From positions 1-64,000 of the forward strand of contig JAOPYI010000074.1 in NCBI GenBank assembly GCA_025964675.1: 64,000 nucleotides of DNA, given 5' to 3'. The stretch comes from Sphaerisporangium sp. GTDB lineage: Bacteria; Actinomycetota; Actinomycetes; Streptosporangiales; Streptosporangiaceae. Both the position numbers and the translations under genes were made by a program. The notes under the pieces are model-generated. The model made no database searches and was not told the DNA's origin. It saw nothing but the letters and a program-made list of their open reading frames with translations. Shown in pieces: positions 25,715 to 34,224 of the stretch (its first letter is position 1; every line of letters begins with the position of its first letter).

Positions 25715-26608
25715 ATGCGTAAAGGCACGACCGCCATCTCGGCGGGAGCGCTGGCGCTGGCGCTGGGCGGAGGGACCACACTGCTGGTGGCGACGCCCGC
25801 CGCCGCGTCCCCGGCGCGTGTGGCCGACTGCAGCAGGGACGGCAGGCTCCTGTCCAGCCTCACCGGCGGAGCCTGCGACCTGTTGGGCGGGGTCACCGAC
25901 GCGGTGGACCACATCACCGGCGACAGCCTGAAGCCGGTCACCGACACGGTCGACACGACCGCCCACCAGGTCCTCGGGGGGGCGAGCCAGCCGCCGGCCA
26001 CCGATCTCGCCGCGGGAAGCGCCCCCAAGACCTCGCCGGGCCCGCCCAGTGAGGCGTCCGGCCACGGAGACGGCGGCGCCGACCTGCTGGGGTTGCCCCT
26101 CGACACCTCATGCCTGCCTTTGTTGGCCCCGGACTGCGGGGGGGCGGGGACTTCGCCGGCTCCCCGGGGGCCCTCCGGGCGGGACCGTTCCAATCCGGCC
26201 CCGGCCCCCAAGACTCCGGCTCCCCGCGAAGCGGCCTCCCGGCCACCGGCCGTACCTCCCGCCCAGGAGGACACGCTCACGGGGGGTGCGGGGCCCGGCG
26301 GAGGCGTGGAGCGTGCCATCACATCCACCCAGCCCACGGCGCCGCCCCGGGCCGATGTCGAGACGCCGCCGCTCACCTGGCTGTGGCCCGGACAGCCCGT
26401 CCCGGTGCTGGCCGGCCGCCTCGAGGCCCGCAAGATCGCGCCGAGCAGGCCGTACGACGCCGCGGGCACCACGCTGACCGCGGTGCTGCTGGCGTCGGCG
26501 ATCCTGGCGGCGCGCATCGTGCAGGCCCGCAGGAACGAGGACGAACCGCAGTCAATGCCGTTCGAGGGCCTGCGCCGCCCCGACGCCGGGCGGCACCGCC
26601 TGGCCTGA
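25715..26608 (+). CDS. Secreted, probably membrane-anchored Pro/Ala-rich protein
   Basis: A 297-residue protein I do not recognise. It begins with a clear signal peptide (MRKGTTAISAGALALALGG, then a hydrophobic run ending AAAASPA). The body is low-complexity Pro/Ala/Gly/Ser, with three conserved-looking cysteine pairs (DCSRDG.../GGACDLLGG, DTSCLPLLAPDCGG). Near residues 250-275 there is a predicted membrane segment (GTTLTAVLLASAILAARIV) followed by basic residues, so it is likely held in the membrane by its C-terminus. This layout resembles actinobacterial surface proteins with a cysteine-rich head and long stalk. Strong start: GATGGAGGGGAACC just before ATG 25715. Confidence 0.75.
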   Translation: MRKGTTAISAGALALALGGGTTLLVATPAAASPARVADCSRDGRLLSSLTGGACDLLGGVTDAVDHITGDSLKPVTDTVDTTAHQVLGGASQPPATDLAAGSAPKTSPGPPSEASGHGDGGADLLGLPLDTSCLPLLAPDCGGAGTSPAPRGPSGRDRSNPAPAPKTPAPREAASRPPAVPPAQEDTLTGGAGPGGGVERAITSTQPTAPPRADVETPPLTWLWPGQPVPVLAGRLEARKIAPSRPYDAAGTTLTAVLLASAILAARIVQARRNEDEPQSMPFEGLRRPDAGRHRLA

Positions 26609-26625
26609 CGGCCGCGTGAGGCGCG

Positions 26626-27390
26626 TCAGGCGCCCATGGCGTGCACGCCGCCGTCGACGTGGACGATCTCGCCGGTCGTGGCAGGGAACCAGTCGGACAG
26701 CAGCGCCACGCACGCCTTCGCGGCGGGCCCCGGGTCGCCGAGGTCCCATCCGAGGGGCGCCTTGGCCGGCCAGCTCTCCTCGAACTCCTTGAAGCCGGGG
26801 ATGCTCCTGGCAGCCATGGTGCGGACCGGGCCGGCCGCCACCAGGTTGACACGGATGCCGTGCTTGCCGAGATCGCGGGCGAGGTAGCGCGAGCAGGACT
26901 CGAGGCCCGCCTTGGCCACGCCCATCCAGTCGTAGACGGGCCAGGCCTTGGTGGCGTCGAAGTCGAGCCCGACGACGGCGCCGCCCTCCTTCATCAGCGG
27001 CAGGCAGGCGACCGCCAGCGACTTGAACGAGAACGTCGAGACCTGGACGGCCGTGGCGACGTCCTCCCAGGTGGTGTTGAGGAAGTTGCCGCCGAGCGCG
27101 GTCTGCGGCGCGAAGGCGATGGCGTGGACGACCCCGTCGAGACCGTCGAGATGCTCCCCGACGCGGTCGGCGAGAGAGTCGAGCTGGTCGGTGTTCTGCA
27201 CGTCGAGCTCGATCACCGGCGGCGGCTCGGGGAGCCGCTTGGCGATGCGCTCAACCAGGCTGAGCCGGCCGAAGCCGGTGAGCACGACCTGGGCGCCCTC
27301 CTGCTGTGCCAGCTTGGCCACGGTGAAGGCGATGGAGGCATCGGTGAGCACGCCGCTGACCAGAAGCCGTTTGCCGTCGAGGATTCCCAT
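26626..27390 (-). CDS. fabI: Enoyl-ACP reductase, InhA type
   Basis: A 254-residue enoyl-[acyl-carrier-protein] reductase using NADH in fatty-acid elongation. NAD motif GVLTDASIAFTVAKLAQQEG; InhA-like features LDVQNTDQLDSLADRVGEHL, HAIAFAPQTALGGNF, and the catalytic YDWMGVAKAGLES (Tyr and Lys). C-terminus IVHVDGGVHAMGA. ATG at 27390 starts one base after the fabG stop. This is the fabG1-inhA gene order of mycobacteria, here in a likely two-gene operon. No resistance-type change could be judged. Confidence 0.92.
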   Translation of the reverse strand: MGILDGKRLLVSGVLTDASIAFTVAKLAQQEGAQVVLTGFGRLSLVERIAKRLPEPPPVIELDVQNTDQLDSLADRVGEHLDGLDGVVHAIAFAPQTALGGNFLNTTWEDVATAVQVSTFSFKSLAVACLPLMKEGGAVVGLDFDATKAWPVYDWMGVAKAGLESCSRYLARDLGKHGIRVNLVAAGPVRTMAARSIPGFKEFEESWPAKAPLGWDLGDPGPAAKACVALLSDWFPATTGEIVHVDGGVHAMGA

Positions 27391-27391
27391 G

Positions 27392-28096
27392 TCAGTGCCC
27401 CATTCCAAGGCCGCCGTCGACCGGGACGACCGCCCCGGTGATGTATGCGGCGTCGTCGCTCGCCAGGAACTTGACCACCCGGGCGATGTCGGCCCCGCTA
27501 GCGGCCCGCCCGAGCGGGATGTTCTTGAGTATGGCCTGCTGCTGCTCGGCCTCCAGCGCGGCCGTCATGTCGGTCTGGACAAAGCCCGGGGCGACCACGT
27601 TGACGGTGATGCCGCGCGACCCCAGCTCGCGTGCCAGCGACCGGGCGAAGCCGATCATCCCGGCCTTGGAGGCGGCGTAGTTGGTCTGGCCGGCGGACCC
27701 CAGCATGGCGACCACGGAGGAGATGAGGATGATGCGGCCACGCCTCATCTTGAGCATGCCCCTGCTCGCCCGCTTGGCGACGCGGTAGGCGCCGGTCAGG
27801 TTGGTGTCGATGACGTCGGTGAAGGTCTCTTCCTTCATCAGCGGCAGCAGCGTGTCCCTGGTGATGCCGGCGTTGGCCACGACGACCTCGACGGGCCCGT
27901 GCTCGGCCTCCGCCTTGGAGAAGGCGACGTCCACGTCTTCTGAGCTGGTGACGTCGCACTTCACGCCGAAGAGCCCCTCAGGGGGCTCACCCGAGCGGTA
28001 GGTGACGGCGACGGCGTCACCGGCCGCGGCCAGCTCGCGGGCGATCGAAAGGCCGATCCCGCGATTGCCACCGGTTACGAGTACTGATCGAGCCAT
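27392..28096 (-). CDS. fabG: 3-oxoacyl-ACP reductase
   Basis: A 234-residue short-chain dehydrogenase, FabG/MabA, reducing 3-oxoacyl-ACP with NADPH. NADP motif VLVTGGNRGIGLSIAREL at the N-terminus, NAGITRDTLLPLMKEE, catalytic Ser in LISSVVAMLGS, Tyr and Lys in NYAASKAGMIGFARSLAREL, and C-terminal VVPVDGGLGMGH. One base separates it from fabI. It is the only candidate for the reductive partner of FabI in the window. Divergent from tldD. Confidence 0.93.
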   Translation of the reverse strand: MARSVLVTGGNRGIGLSIARELAAAGDAVAVTYRSGEPPEGLFGVKCDVTSSEDVDVAFSKAEAEHGPVEVVVANAGITRDTLLPLMKEETFTDVIDTNLTGAYRVAKRASRGMLKMRRGRIILISSVVAMLGSAGQTNYAASKAGMIGFARSLARELGSRGITVNVVAPGFVQTDMTAALEAEQQQAILKNIPLGRAASGADIARVVKFLASDDAAYITGAVVPVDGGLGMGH

Positions 28097-28166
28097 GGCC
28101 TAGACGCTATCGCCTACTGACAGGTAAACCCTTATCCGCGCCGTACAAGATCACAGGGTTAGGATC

Positions 28167-29672
28167 GTGGACATGCGCCAGATCGATCCCGACTTTCTCG
28201 TCCTGCCATTGCGGCAACTGGCGGACGCGGCCCTGCAACGAGCCCGTGACCTGGGCGCCGAGCACGCCGACTTCCGCCTGGAGCGGGTGCGCGGCGAGAC
28301 CCTGAGTCTCTTCGACTCCCGGCTCGAAGGTTCCATGGACGCCGACGACCTCGGCTACGCCGTGCGTGTCATCGTCGGCGGCACCTGGGGCTTCGCGGCG
28401 GGCATCGAGCTGACCCCCGAGGCCGCGGCGGCGGTCGCCGCACAGGCCGTGGAGGTCGCCCAGGTCGCCGCAGCCGTGAACCGCGAGCCCGTCGAGCTGG
28501 CCCCCGAGCCGGTCCACGCGGGCGTCACGTGGGTGTCGTCCTACGACGTCGACCCCTTTTCCGTGGCTTTGAAGGACAAGGTCGACCTGCTGACCGACTG
28601 GTCCACCGGCCTGCTGAAGGACCCGCGCGTCGACCACGTCTCGGCCTCGCTCATGCAGGTCAAGGAGCAGAAGTTCTACGCCGACACCGCCGGCACCGAC
28701 GCCACCCAGCAGCGGGTCAGGATCCACCCGGTCCTCACCGTGATGCGGGCGGCCGACGGCCGCTTCGACGACATGCGCACGCTGGCCCCGCCCGTCGGCC
28801 GAGGCTACGAATACCTCTCCGGCACCGGCTGGGACTTCCCCGCCGAACTGGCGACCCTGCCGGAGCTGCTGGAGGAGAAGCTCAAGGCGCCCTCGGTCGA
28901 GGCGGGCACCTACGACCTGGTGGTCCACCCGTCCAACTTGTGGCTGACCGTCCACGAGTCGATCGGCCACGCCACCGAGCTCGACCGGGCGCTCGGCTAC
29001 GAGGCGGCGTACGCCGGCACGAGCTTCGCGACCTTCGACAAGCTCGGAACCCTCCAGTACGGCTCGCCGGTGATGAACGTCACCGGCGACCGCACCGCCG
29101 AGCACGGCCTCGCCTCGGTCGGCTACGACGACGAGGGCGTGTCGACGCGCCAGTTCGACATCGTGCGTGAGGGGACGCTGGTCGGCTACCAGCTCGACCG
29201 CCGCATGGCGCTGCTGAAGGGGCTCGGCCCCTCCAACGGGTGCGCGTTCGCCGACTCGCCGGGGCACGTCGCGATCCAGCGGATGGCCAACGTCTCCCTC
29301 CAGCCCGCACTCGACGGCCCGTCGACCGACGAGCTGATCTCCCGCGTGGAGCGAGGCCTGTACGTCATGGGCGACAAGAGCTGGTCCATCGACATGCAGA
29401 GATACAACTTCCAGTTCACCGGGCAGCGGTTCTACCGCATCCAGGACGGCCGCCTCACCGGCCAGGTGCGCGACGTCGCCTACCAGGCCATCACGACCGA
29501 CTTCTGGCGGTCCATGGAGGCGGTCGGCGGCCCCGGCACGTACGTCCTCGGCGGCGCCTTCAACTGCGGCAAGGGCCAGCCGGGCCAGGTCGCGCCGGTC
29601 AGCCACGGCGCCCCCTCCGCGCTCTTCCGCGGGGTCAAGATCCTCAACACCGTTCAGGAGGGTGGAAAGTGA
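28167..29672 (+). CDS. tldD: TldD-type metalloprotease
   Basis: A 501-residue TldD/PmbA-family protease. The zinc motif HEXXXH is VHESIGHATELDR with His263 (approximate) and the family ending includes the conserved GAPSALFRGVKIL. TldD/TldE complexes degrade unfolded or modified peptides and process antibiotics and bacteriocins. GTG at 28167 (or ATG 28173, two codons later) is the start. It overlaps tldE by a GTGA, so the two are made together as a heterodimer. This is a housekeeping pair in many actinobacteria; no natural product genes lie adjacent. Confidence 0.92.
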   Translation: MDMRQIDPDFLVLPLRQLADAALQRARDLGAEHADFRLERVRGETLSLFDSRLEGSMDADDLGYAVRVIVGGTWGFAAGIELTPEAAAAVAAQAVEVAQVAAAVNREPVELAPEPVHAGVTWVSSYDVDPFSVALKDKVDLLTDWSTGLLKDPRVDHVSASLMQVKEQKFYADTAGTDATQQRVRIHPVLTVMRAADGRFDDMRTLAPPVGRGYEYLSGTGWDFPAELATLPELLEEKLKAPSVEAGTYDLVVHPSNLWLTVHESIGHATELDRALGYEAAYAGTSFATFDKLGTLQYGSPVMNVTGDRTAEHGLASVGYDDEGVSTRQFDIVREGTLVGYQLDRRMALLKGLGPSNGCAFADSPGHVAIQRMANVSLQPALDGPSTDELISRVERGLYVMGDKSWSIDMQRYNFQFTGQRFYRIQDGRLTGQVRDVAYQAITTDFWRSMEAVGGPGTYVLGGAFNCGKGQPGQVAPVSHGAPSALFRGVKILNTVQEGGK

Positions 29673-31036
29673 CTCCTCAGGAGACCGTCGAGCGTGCCCT
29701 TGCCCTCAGCAAGGCCGACGACTGCGTCGTGATCGTCGACGAGGGGTCCACCGCGAACCTCCGCTTCGCCGGCAACACCCTGACCACCAACGGCGTGGCG
29801 CGCTCCTCACGCCTCACCGTGATCTCGGTGACCGGCCGGGGCGTCGGGGTCGTCTCGCGCTCGGCCGTGCGCCCCGACCAGCTTCCCGACATCGTCACGG
29901 CGGCCGATCTCGCCTCGCATGAGGCGCCGCCCGCCGAGGACGCCCGGCCGCTCGTCGCGGCGGCGCAGTCACCCGACTGGGACCGTCCCGCCGAGTCGAC
30001 CTCGATCGGCGTGTTCGGCGAGTTCGCGCCCGCGCTCGGCGAGGCGTTCGCCGTGGCCGAGACCGCCAACCGCAAGCTGTACGGCTTCGCCGAGCACATC
30101 GTGACCTCGACGTTCCTCGGGTCCTCCACCGGGCTGCGGCTACGGCACGACCAGCCGACGGGCCGCTTGGAGCTCAACGCCAAGTCGCCCGACATGAGCC
30201 GCTCGGCCTGGACCGGCGTGGCCACCAGCGACTTCACCGACGTCGACGTCGCCTCGCTGGACGCCACGCTCGCGCGCCGTCTCGACTGGGCCAAGCGCCG
30301 CGTCGACCTGCCCGCCGGCCGGTACGAGACGCTGATCCCGCCCACGGCCGTCGCCGACCTGATGATCTACCTGTACTGGTCGGCGGGGGCCAGGGACGCC
30401 GCGGACGGCCGCACGGTCTTCTCCAAGCCCGGCGGCGGCACCCGGGTCGGCGAGTCGCTGTCGGCCTCCCCGGTCCGGCTCCACAGCGACGCGGCCGCCC
30501 CGGGCATCGAGTGCGCCCCGTTCGTGATCGCCCACGCTGGCAGCCGCGAGAGCTCGGTCTTCGACAACGGCCTGGCGCTGTCGCCCACCGACTGGGTGCG
30601 CGACGGCTCGCTGGCGGCGCTGCTGCAGACCCGCTACTCCTCGGAGCTGACCGGGCTCGCCGCGACCCCGCAGATCGACAACCTGATCATGTCGGGGCCC
30701 GAGGGCGGCCGCTCGCTGGAGGAGATGGTGGCCTCGACCGAGCGCGGCCTGCTGCTCACCTGCCTGTGGTACATCCGCGAGGTCGACCCACAGTCGCTGC
30801 TGCTGACCGGCCTCACCCGTGACGGGGTCTACCTCGTGGAGAACGGCGAGGTGGTCGGCGAGGTCAACAACTTCCGGTTCAACGAGAGCCCGGTCGACCT
30901 GCTCGGCCGGCTCACCGAGATCGGCCGCGAGGACCAGACGCTCCCCCGCGAGTGGAACGACTACTTCACCCGCACGATCATGCCCGCCGTCCGGGTGCCG
31001 GACTTCAACATGTCGACGGTCAGCCAGGCCAGCTGA
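29669..31036 (+). CDS. tldE: TldE/PmbA-type protease partner
   Basis: A 455-residue TldE/PmbA-family protein, partner of TldD without its own zinc motif. Segments FAGNTLTTNGVARSSRLTV, PPTAVADLMIYLYWSAGARD, GLAATPQIDNLIMSGPEGG and LLTGLTRDGVYLVENGEVVG are family-typical. GTG at 29669 overlaps the tldD stop. A perfect 11-base-pair hairpin follows at 31047-31073. Clear assignment. Confidence 0.9.
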   Translation: MTPQETVERALALSKADDCVVIVDEGSTANLRFAGNTLTTNGVARSSRLTVISVTGRGVGVVSRSAVRPDQLPDIVTAADLASHEAPPAEDARPLVAAAQSPDWDRPAESTSIGVFGEFAPALGEAFAVAETANRKLYGFAEHIVTSTFLGSSTGLRLRHDQPTGRLELNAKSPDMSRSAWTGVATSDFTDVDVASLDATLARRLDWAKRRVDLPAGRYETLIPPTAVADLMIYLYWSAGARDAADGRTVFSKPGGGTRVGESLSASPVRLHSDAAAPGIECAPFVIAHAGSRESSVFDNGLALSPTDWVRDGSLAALLQTRYSSELTGLAATPQIDNLIMSGPEGGRSLEEMVASTERGLLLTCLWYIREVDPQSLLLTGLTRDGVYLVENGEVVGEVNNFRFNESPVDLLGRLTEIGREDQTLPREWNDYFTRTIMPAVRVPDFNMSTVSQAS

Positions 31037-31046
31037 TTCCCTAGCA

Positions 31047-31073
31047 CCGGTGCCGGGGCTCTCCCGGCACCGG
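31047..31073. terminator. Hairpin terminator between tldE and dodecin
   Basis: Stem CCGGTGCCGGG (31047-31057) pairs perfectly with CCCGGCACCGG (31063-31073) around a five-base loop. It lies 11 bases after the tldE stop and before the convergent dodecin stop, so it could serve both directions. There is no T-tract, as usual for high-GC actinobacteria. Confidence 0.7.
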
Positions 31074-31112
31074 CCAGGGGCTTGCCGGGAAGGGTCTCGG
31101 GTCGCCCAGGGG

Positions 31113-31325
31113 TCAGGAGTCCTCCAGGCGGAAGCCCACCTTCATGCCGACCTGGAAGTGGCCGACCTCGCCGTCCTGGATATGGCCCCGGACCTCGGTG
31201 ACCTCGAACCAGTCGAGGTGCCGCAGGGTCTCGGAGGCGCGGCGTATCCCGTTCCGGATCGCCTGGTCCATGCTCTCGGCCGACGTGCCGACGATCTCGG
31301 TCACGCGGTAGGTACGATCGCTCAT
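31113..31325 (-). CDS. Dodecin
   Basis: A 70-residue dodecin, a dodecameric flavin- or CoA-binding storage protein. The short sequence has the family pattern: TYRVTEIVGTSAESMDQAI, RRASETLRHLDWFEVTEVRG and a final HFQVGMKVGFRLED with the Trp in the flavin stack. ATG at 31325 is preferred; upstream in-frame codons would add an unlikely tail. It sits alone between two divergent/convergent neighbours. Confidence 0.9.
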   Translation of the reverse strand: MSDRTYRVTEIVGTSAESMDQAIRNGIRRASETLRHLDWFEVTEVRGHIQDGEVGHFQVGMKVGFRLEDS

Positions 31326-31411
31326 CCAACTCTCCTTACCGTCGGCCTTGATCGTATGACGGCCGCTCACGCTCACGGCCGCCGTCACGCCCTGGCACCC
31401 CTGGGTCTAGC

Positions 31412-31732
31412 GTGGACTTCGTGAAGGTATGGCACGGCCGCAGGGTCGTACATCAGGTCACCGACGCGAGGCCCTCGCTCACCGCCGACATCGGACGCCG
31501 CGAGAAGCGGTACTTCATCCAGATGGGGATCCGCACGCTGTGCCTCATCCTGGCCGTCGTCGTGAACGTACCCTGGCCGATCAGAGCGCTGTTCGTCGCC
31601 GGTGCGATCTTTTTGCCGTACGTTGCCGTCATCGGGGCGAACGAGCCGACCCGTGGCGCGAGCTCGACCTTTGACGCGGAATCACCTGACCAAACCGAGA
31701 TACCACTGCACCGACGCGAGATCGGGTCGTGA
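31412..31732 (+). CDS. DUF3099 family membrane protein
   Basis: A 106-residue DUF3099 protein. The family pattern is a short N-terminal stretch VVHQVTDARPSLTADIGRRE, then two hydrophobic segments (GIRTLCLILAVVVNVPWPIR and ALFVAGAIFLPYVAVIGAN), then a charged C-terminus. Function unknown. GTG at 31412 is accepted but an alternative GTG lies three codons downstream. The three-hairpin RNA at 31777 begins about 45 bases after its stop. Confidence 0.75.
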   Translation: MDFVKVWHGRRVVHQVTDARPSLTADIGRREKRYFIQMGIRTLCLILAVVVNVPWPIRALFVAGAIFLPYVAVIGANEPTRGASSTFDAESPDQTEIPLHRREIGS

Positions 31733-31776
31733 CAAAGTCTTGACGCACCCCATGGGTTGTAGGTGTACGCTTTAGA

Positions 31777-31886
31777 CAAGCGCTCTGGTCCCCCGTCGGA
31801 GCGCTTGGTGCCGGCGTTCCGGGCCCCCGTCGGAACGCCGATGAAGCGACGCCGGGTGGTTTGCCCCCGTAACCACCCGGCGTCGC
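31777..31886 (+). ncRNA. Three-hairpin RNA with C5-G-T loops, possibly 6C-like
   Basis: Three perfect hairpins stand in a row: 31777-31785 with 31799-31807 (9 bp); 31812-31820 with 31832-31840 (9 bp); 31846-31861 with 31871-31886 (16 bp). All three loops contain CCCCCGT. A run of C in the loops of adjacent stem-loops is the mark of the 6C RNA family of actinobacteria, though that family is described with at least six C and two hairpins. The last, strongest stem could be the terminator. A TTGACG at 31740-31745 and TACGCT at 31766-31771 could be a promoter, but are 20 bases apart. No coding ORF fits. The strand is chosen from this and from the C (not G) loops; the reverse strand would have G loops. 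Confidence 0.6.
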
Positions 31887-31930
31887 CCATCTCTCCATAA
31901 AACCAATCCGAATAGGCTATTTCGGATTAC

Positions 31931-32188
31931 TCAATGGTCGCCGAGCGTCTCCACCGTTGCCTGTCCCCAGTTGCGCGCCAGGGTCGTCAGCCGCTCCAGC
32001 GCCTCGGGCGACGCGGTGCCCGCCCCCTGCGCGAGACCGAGCAGGTACGCCGTGAGCGGCGCCGCCGGGCGGGCCACCCCGTGCGCGACGTCCCTGGTCA
32101 GGTCGAGAACCGCGTCGCGGTCCACCTTCTCCGGGTCGATGCCCAGCTCGTTGCAGACCAGCGCCGTCCACTCGGCCAGCACGTTCAT
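31931..32188 (-). CDS. DUF6457 family small protein
   Basis: An 85-residue protein starting MNVLAEWTALVCNELGIDPE and ending in a helix GQATVETLGDH. The pattern LDLTRDVAHGVARPAAPLTAYLLG fits DUF6457, a small helical protein next to molybdopterin genes in actinobacteria. It is downstream of mobA and on the same strand. The function is unknown; it may be a partner of MobA or a molybdenum-related protein. ATG at 32188 is chosen over longer readings that have no conserved sequence. Confidence 0.75.
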   Translation of the reverse strand: MNVLAEWTALVCNELGIDPEKVDRDAVLDLTRDVAHGVARPAAPLTAYLLGLAQGAGTASPEALERLTTLARNWGQATVETLGDH

Positions 32189-32244
32189 GGCGTCCCTTTC
32201 GTCGTTAATTGTTGGTGAGTGATAAAGCGGCTTCCGCCGGTGAA

Positions 32245-32853
32245 TCAACGTTCGCCGGTCGCGTGCGGGATCCGCTTCCTCGCGTCTCTCACATCGTCGA
32301 CCGTGTCGCAATCGAACCACGGAACGCGGCCGTCGTCGCTCACCGGCAGGCTGAGCCTCACCGGATCGAGGGCGCCGAGCAGCCCATACAGGGACCGGCC
32401 CTCATAGGCGGCAAGGGCGCGGGCGAGCACGTCCACGCGCCAGACGCCGGTGAGCCACTGTTCCCGGCCACCATCGTCGACGAGCACGGCCCCGGGCCGC
32501 CGCCCGGCGGCATCGAGCAGCGCCGCGACGTGCCCGGGCAGGAGGAAGGGGAGATCGGCTGCCAGCAGCGCCACCCACGGTGACGACGCCGCCGCGAGCC
32601 CTGTACGCAACGCGGGCACCGGGCCGCCCCCGGGCGGGTCCTCGCGGACGAACTCGGCGCCCGGCAGGCCGGGGCGCGCCGGGCCCACCACGACGAGCCG
32701 GGCGGCGTCCGGGACCGCGGCCACGACGCGCTGGATCAGCGTCAGGCCGCCCACACTGACGCCTGGCTTGTCCCCCCCGCCGAGCCTGCGCGCGCCGCCC
32801 CCCGCCAGCACCACCGCGTCGTACGGCAGGCTCGGCGGGCCGGCGCGCGCCAC
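32245..32853 (-). CDS. mobA: Molybdenum cofactor guanylyltransferase MobA
   Basis: A 202-residue MobA-like nucleotidyltransferase attaching GMP to molybdopterin. The signature VVLAGGGARRLGGGDKPGV is at the start, followed by AEFVREDPPGGGPVPALRTG, LLAADLPFLLPGHV and a C-terminal PWFDCDTVDDVRDARKRI. It starts one base after the moaA stop (GTG at 32853), so both are likely in one operon. Molybdenum-bis-MGD is needed by the NasA enzyme at 9-11 kb. Clear family; the guanylyl versus cytidylyl specificity is inferred. Confidence 0.88.
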   Translation of the reverse strand: MARAGPPSLPYDAVVLAGGGARRLGGGDKPGVSVGGLTLIQRVVAAVPDAARLVVVGPARPGLPGAEFVREDPPGGGPVPALRTGLAAASSPWVALLAADLPFLLPGHVAALLDAAGRRPGAVLVDDGGREQWLTGVWRVDVLARALAAYEGRSLYGLLGALDPVRLSLPVSDDGRVPWFDCDTVDDVRDARKRIPHATGER

Positions 32854-32854
32854 C

Positions 32855-33844
32855 TCAGCCGCCGATGGCCGACATGGGGCGCGCCGGCTGCAGGAAGCTC
32901 GGATCGTCGATGCCGTGCCCGGCACGCTTGCCCCGCACGGCGGCGACCCACCGCCGCGCGAGCTCGTCATCGGAGGCCCCCGTGCGCATGGCCTCGCGCA
33001 GGTCGGACTCCTCGGTCGCGAACAGGCAGTTGCGGATCTGGCCGTCGGCGGTCAGCCGTACCCGGTCACAGGCACCGCAGAACGGCCGGGTCACCGAGCC
33101 GATGACGCCGACCCTCCCGGGACCGCCGTCCACGAGGAAGATCTCGGCGGGGGCGCTGCCCCGCTCCCCCGGGTCGTCGGGGACGAGCCCGAACTCGGGG
33201 GTCAGTATGGAGAGGATCTCGTCGGCGGTGACCATGTCCTCCCGGCGCCAGCCGTGCTGGGCGTCCAGTGGCATCTGCTCGATGAACCGCAGCTCATAGC
33301 CCTGTTCCAAGCAGAAGCGCAGCAGCCGTACCGCCTCGTGCTCGTTGACGCCCCGCATGAGGACCGCGTTGACCTTCACCGGGCGAAGGCCCGCGGCGTC
33401 TGCGGCGGCGAGGCCCGACAGGACGTCGGCGAGCCGGTCGCGGTGGGAGAGCTTGACGAAGGTCTCGCCGTCGAGGGTGTCGAGCGAGATGTTGACCCGG
33501 TCGAGGCCCGCGGCGGCCAAGGGCGCGGCGAGGCGGGCCAGCCCGATGCCGTTGGAGGTGATCGACACCTGCGGCCGGGGCCGCAGGGCCGCCGTCCGCG
33601 CGACGATCTCGACGACCTCGCGGCGGAGCAGGGGCTCCCCGCCGGTGTAGCGGACCTCGGTGATGCCGAGCCGCTCGACGGCGATCGCCACCAAGCGGGA
33701 GATCTCATCGGCGGTGAGCAAGGCGGGCTTTGGCAGCCAGTCGAGGCCCTCCGGCGGCATGCAGTAGGTGCAGCGAAGGTTGCACTTGTCCGTCAGCGAG
33801 ACCCTCAGGTCCGCCGCCACCCGCCCGAAGGAGTCAACGAGCAC
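32855..33844 (-). CDS. moaA: GTP 3',8-cyclase MoaA
   Basis: A 329-residue radical SAM enzyme, first step of molybdopterin synthesis. The radical SAM cluster CX3CX2C is visible as CNLRCTYC near residue 20-27; the C-terminal second [4Fe-4S] site as PFCGACDRVRLTADGQIRNC; and the final GG is present (MSAIGG). Segments VRYTGGEPLLRREVVEIVAR, SITSNGIGLARLA and DRVNISLDTLD are typical. GTG start at 33844. Other moa genes (moaC, moeA) are not in the window. It forms a three-gene group with mobA and DUF6457. Confidence 0.94.
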   Translation of the reverse strand: MLVDSFGRVAADLRVSLTDKCNLRCTYCMPPEGLDWLPKPALLTADEISRLVAIAVERLGITEVRYTGGEPLLRREVVEIVARTAALRPRPQVSITSNGIGLARLAAPLAAAGLDRVNISLDTLDGETFVKLSHRDRLADVLSGLAAADAAGLRPVKVNAVLMRGVNEHEAVRLLRFCLEQGYELRFIEQMPLDAQHGWRREDMVTADEILSILTPEFGLVPDDPGERGSAPAEIFLVDGGPGRVGVIGSVTRPFCGACDRVRLTADGQIRNCLFATEESDLREAMRTGASDDELARRWVAAVRGKRAGHGIDDPSFLQPARPMSAIGG

Positions 33845-34224
33845 CAGGGGGCCCTCCTGTCATCCGTACGAGGTGTTGCCGGTCAGACCGCCAGCCTACG
33901 GTGAATGTGAAAGCCGGTTCACAGTCGACCTCACCTTTACACAACAGCGGGTGCCCCCGGAGCGATTCCACGGCCGCGCGCTCCTGGTCGCCGTCCTGCT
34001 CATAAACGTGCGCTCCTCGGGGTCCTCGTTTTCTTCATGTGCTCAATTGAACTCGTTCTCGCCGCAGGCCGTCGTGCCCTGCGCTGAGATCTCGACCTCG
34101 AGCATCACTTCAAGAGTTGGGCAAATAGTGCTAATTCTCCTGTCCCTCCTATGTCCAAAGAAGTTAGCGAGAAGGTAGACAGAGTGGACAGGCCAGGTCA
34201 ACAGTGACGTTCGGGGGAGGCACC
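33845..34224. other. Intergenic region upstream of the GAF regulator
   Basis: Between divergent moaA and the GAF/Fis gene. No ORF is convincing. A loose inverted repeat CCTGTCC (34139-34145) and GGACAGG (34186-34192) with a 40-base gap is seen, and the region is less GC-rich than the genes. It may hold both promoters, but no clear -35/-10 pair was recognised. Confidence 0.4.

Noticed and set aside
31841-31900. 19-codon ORF (ATG 31841) inside the three-hairpin RNA
   Set aside because: No Shine-Dalgarno, and the sequence is fully explained by the third hairpin.
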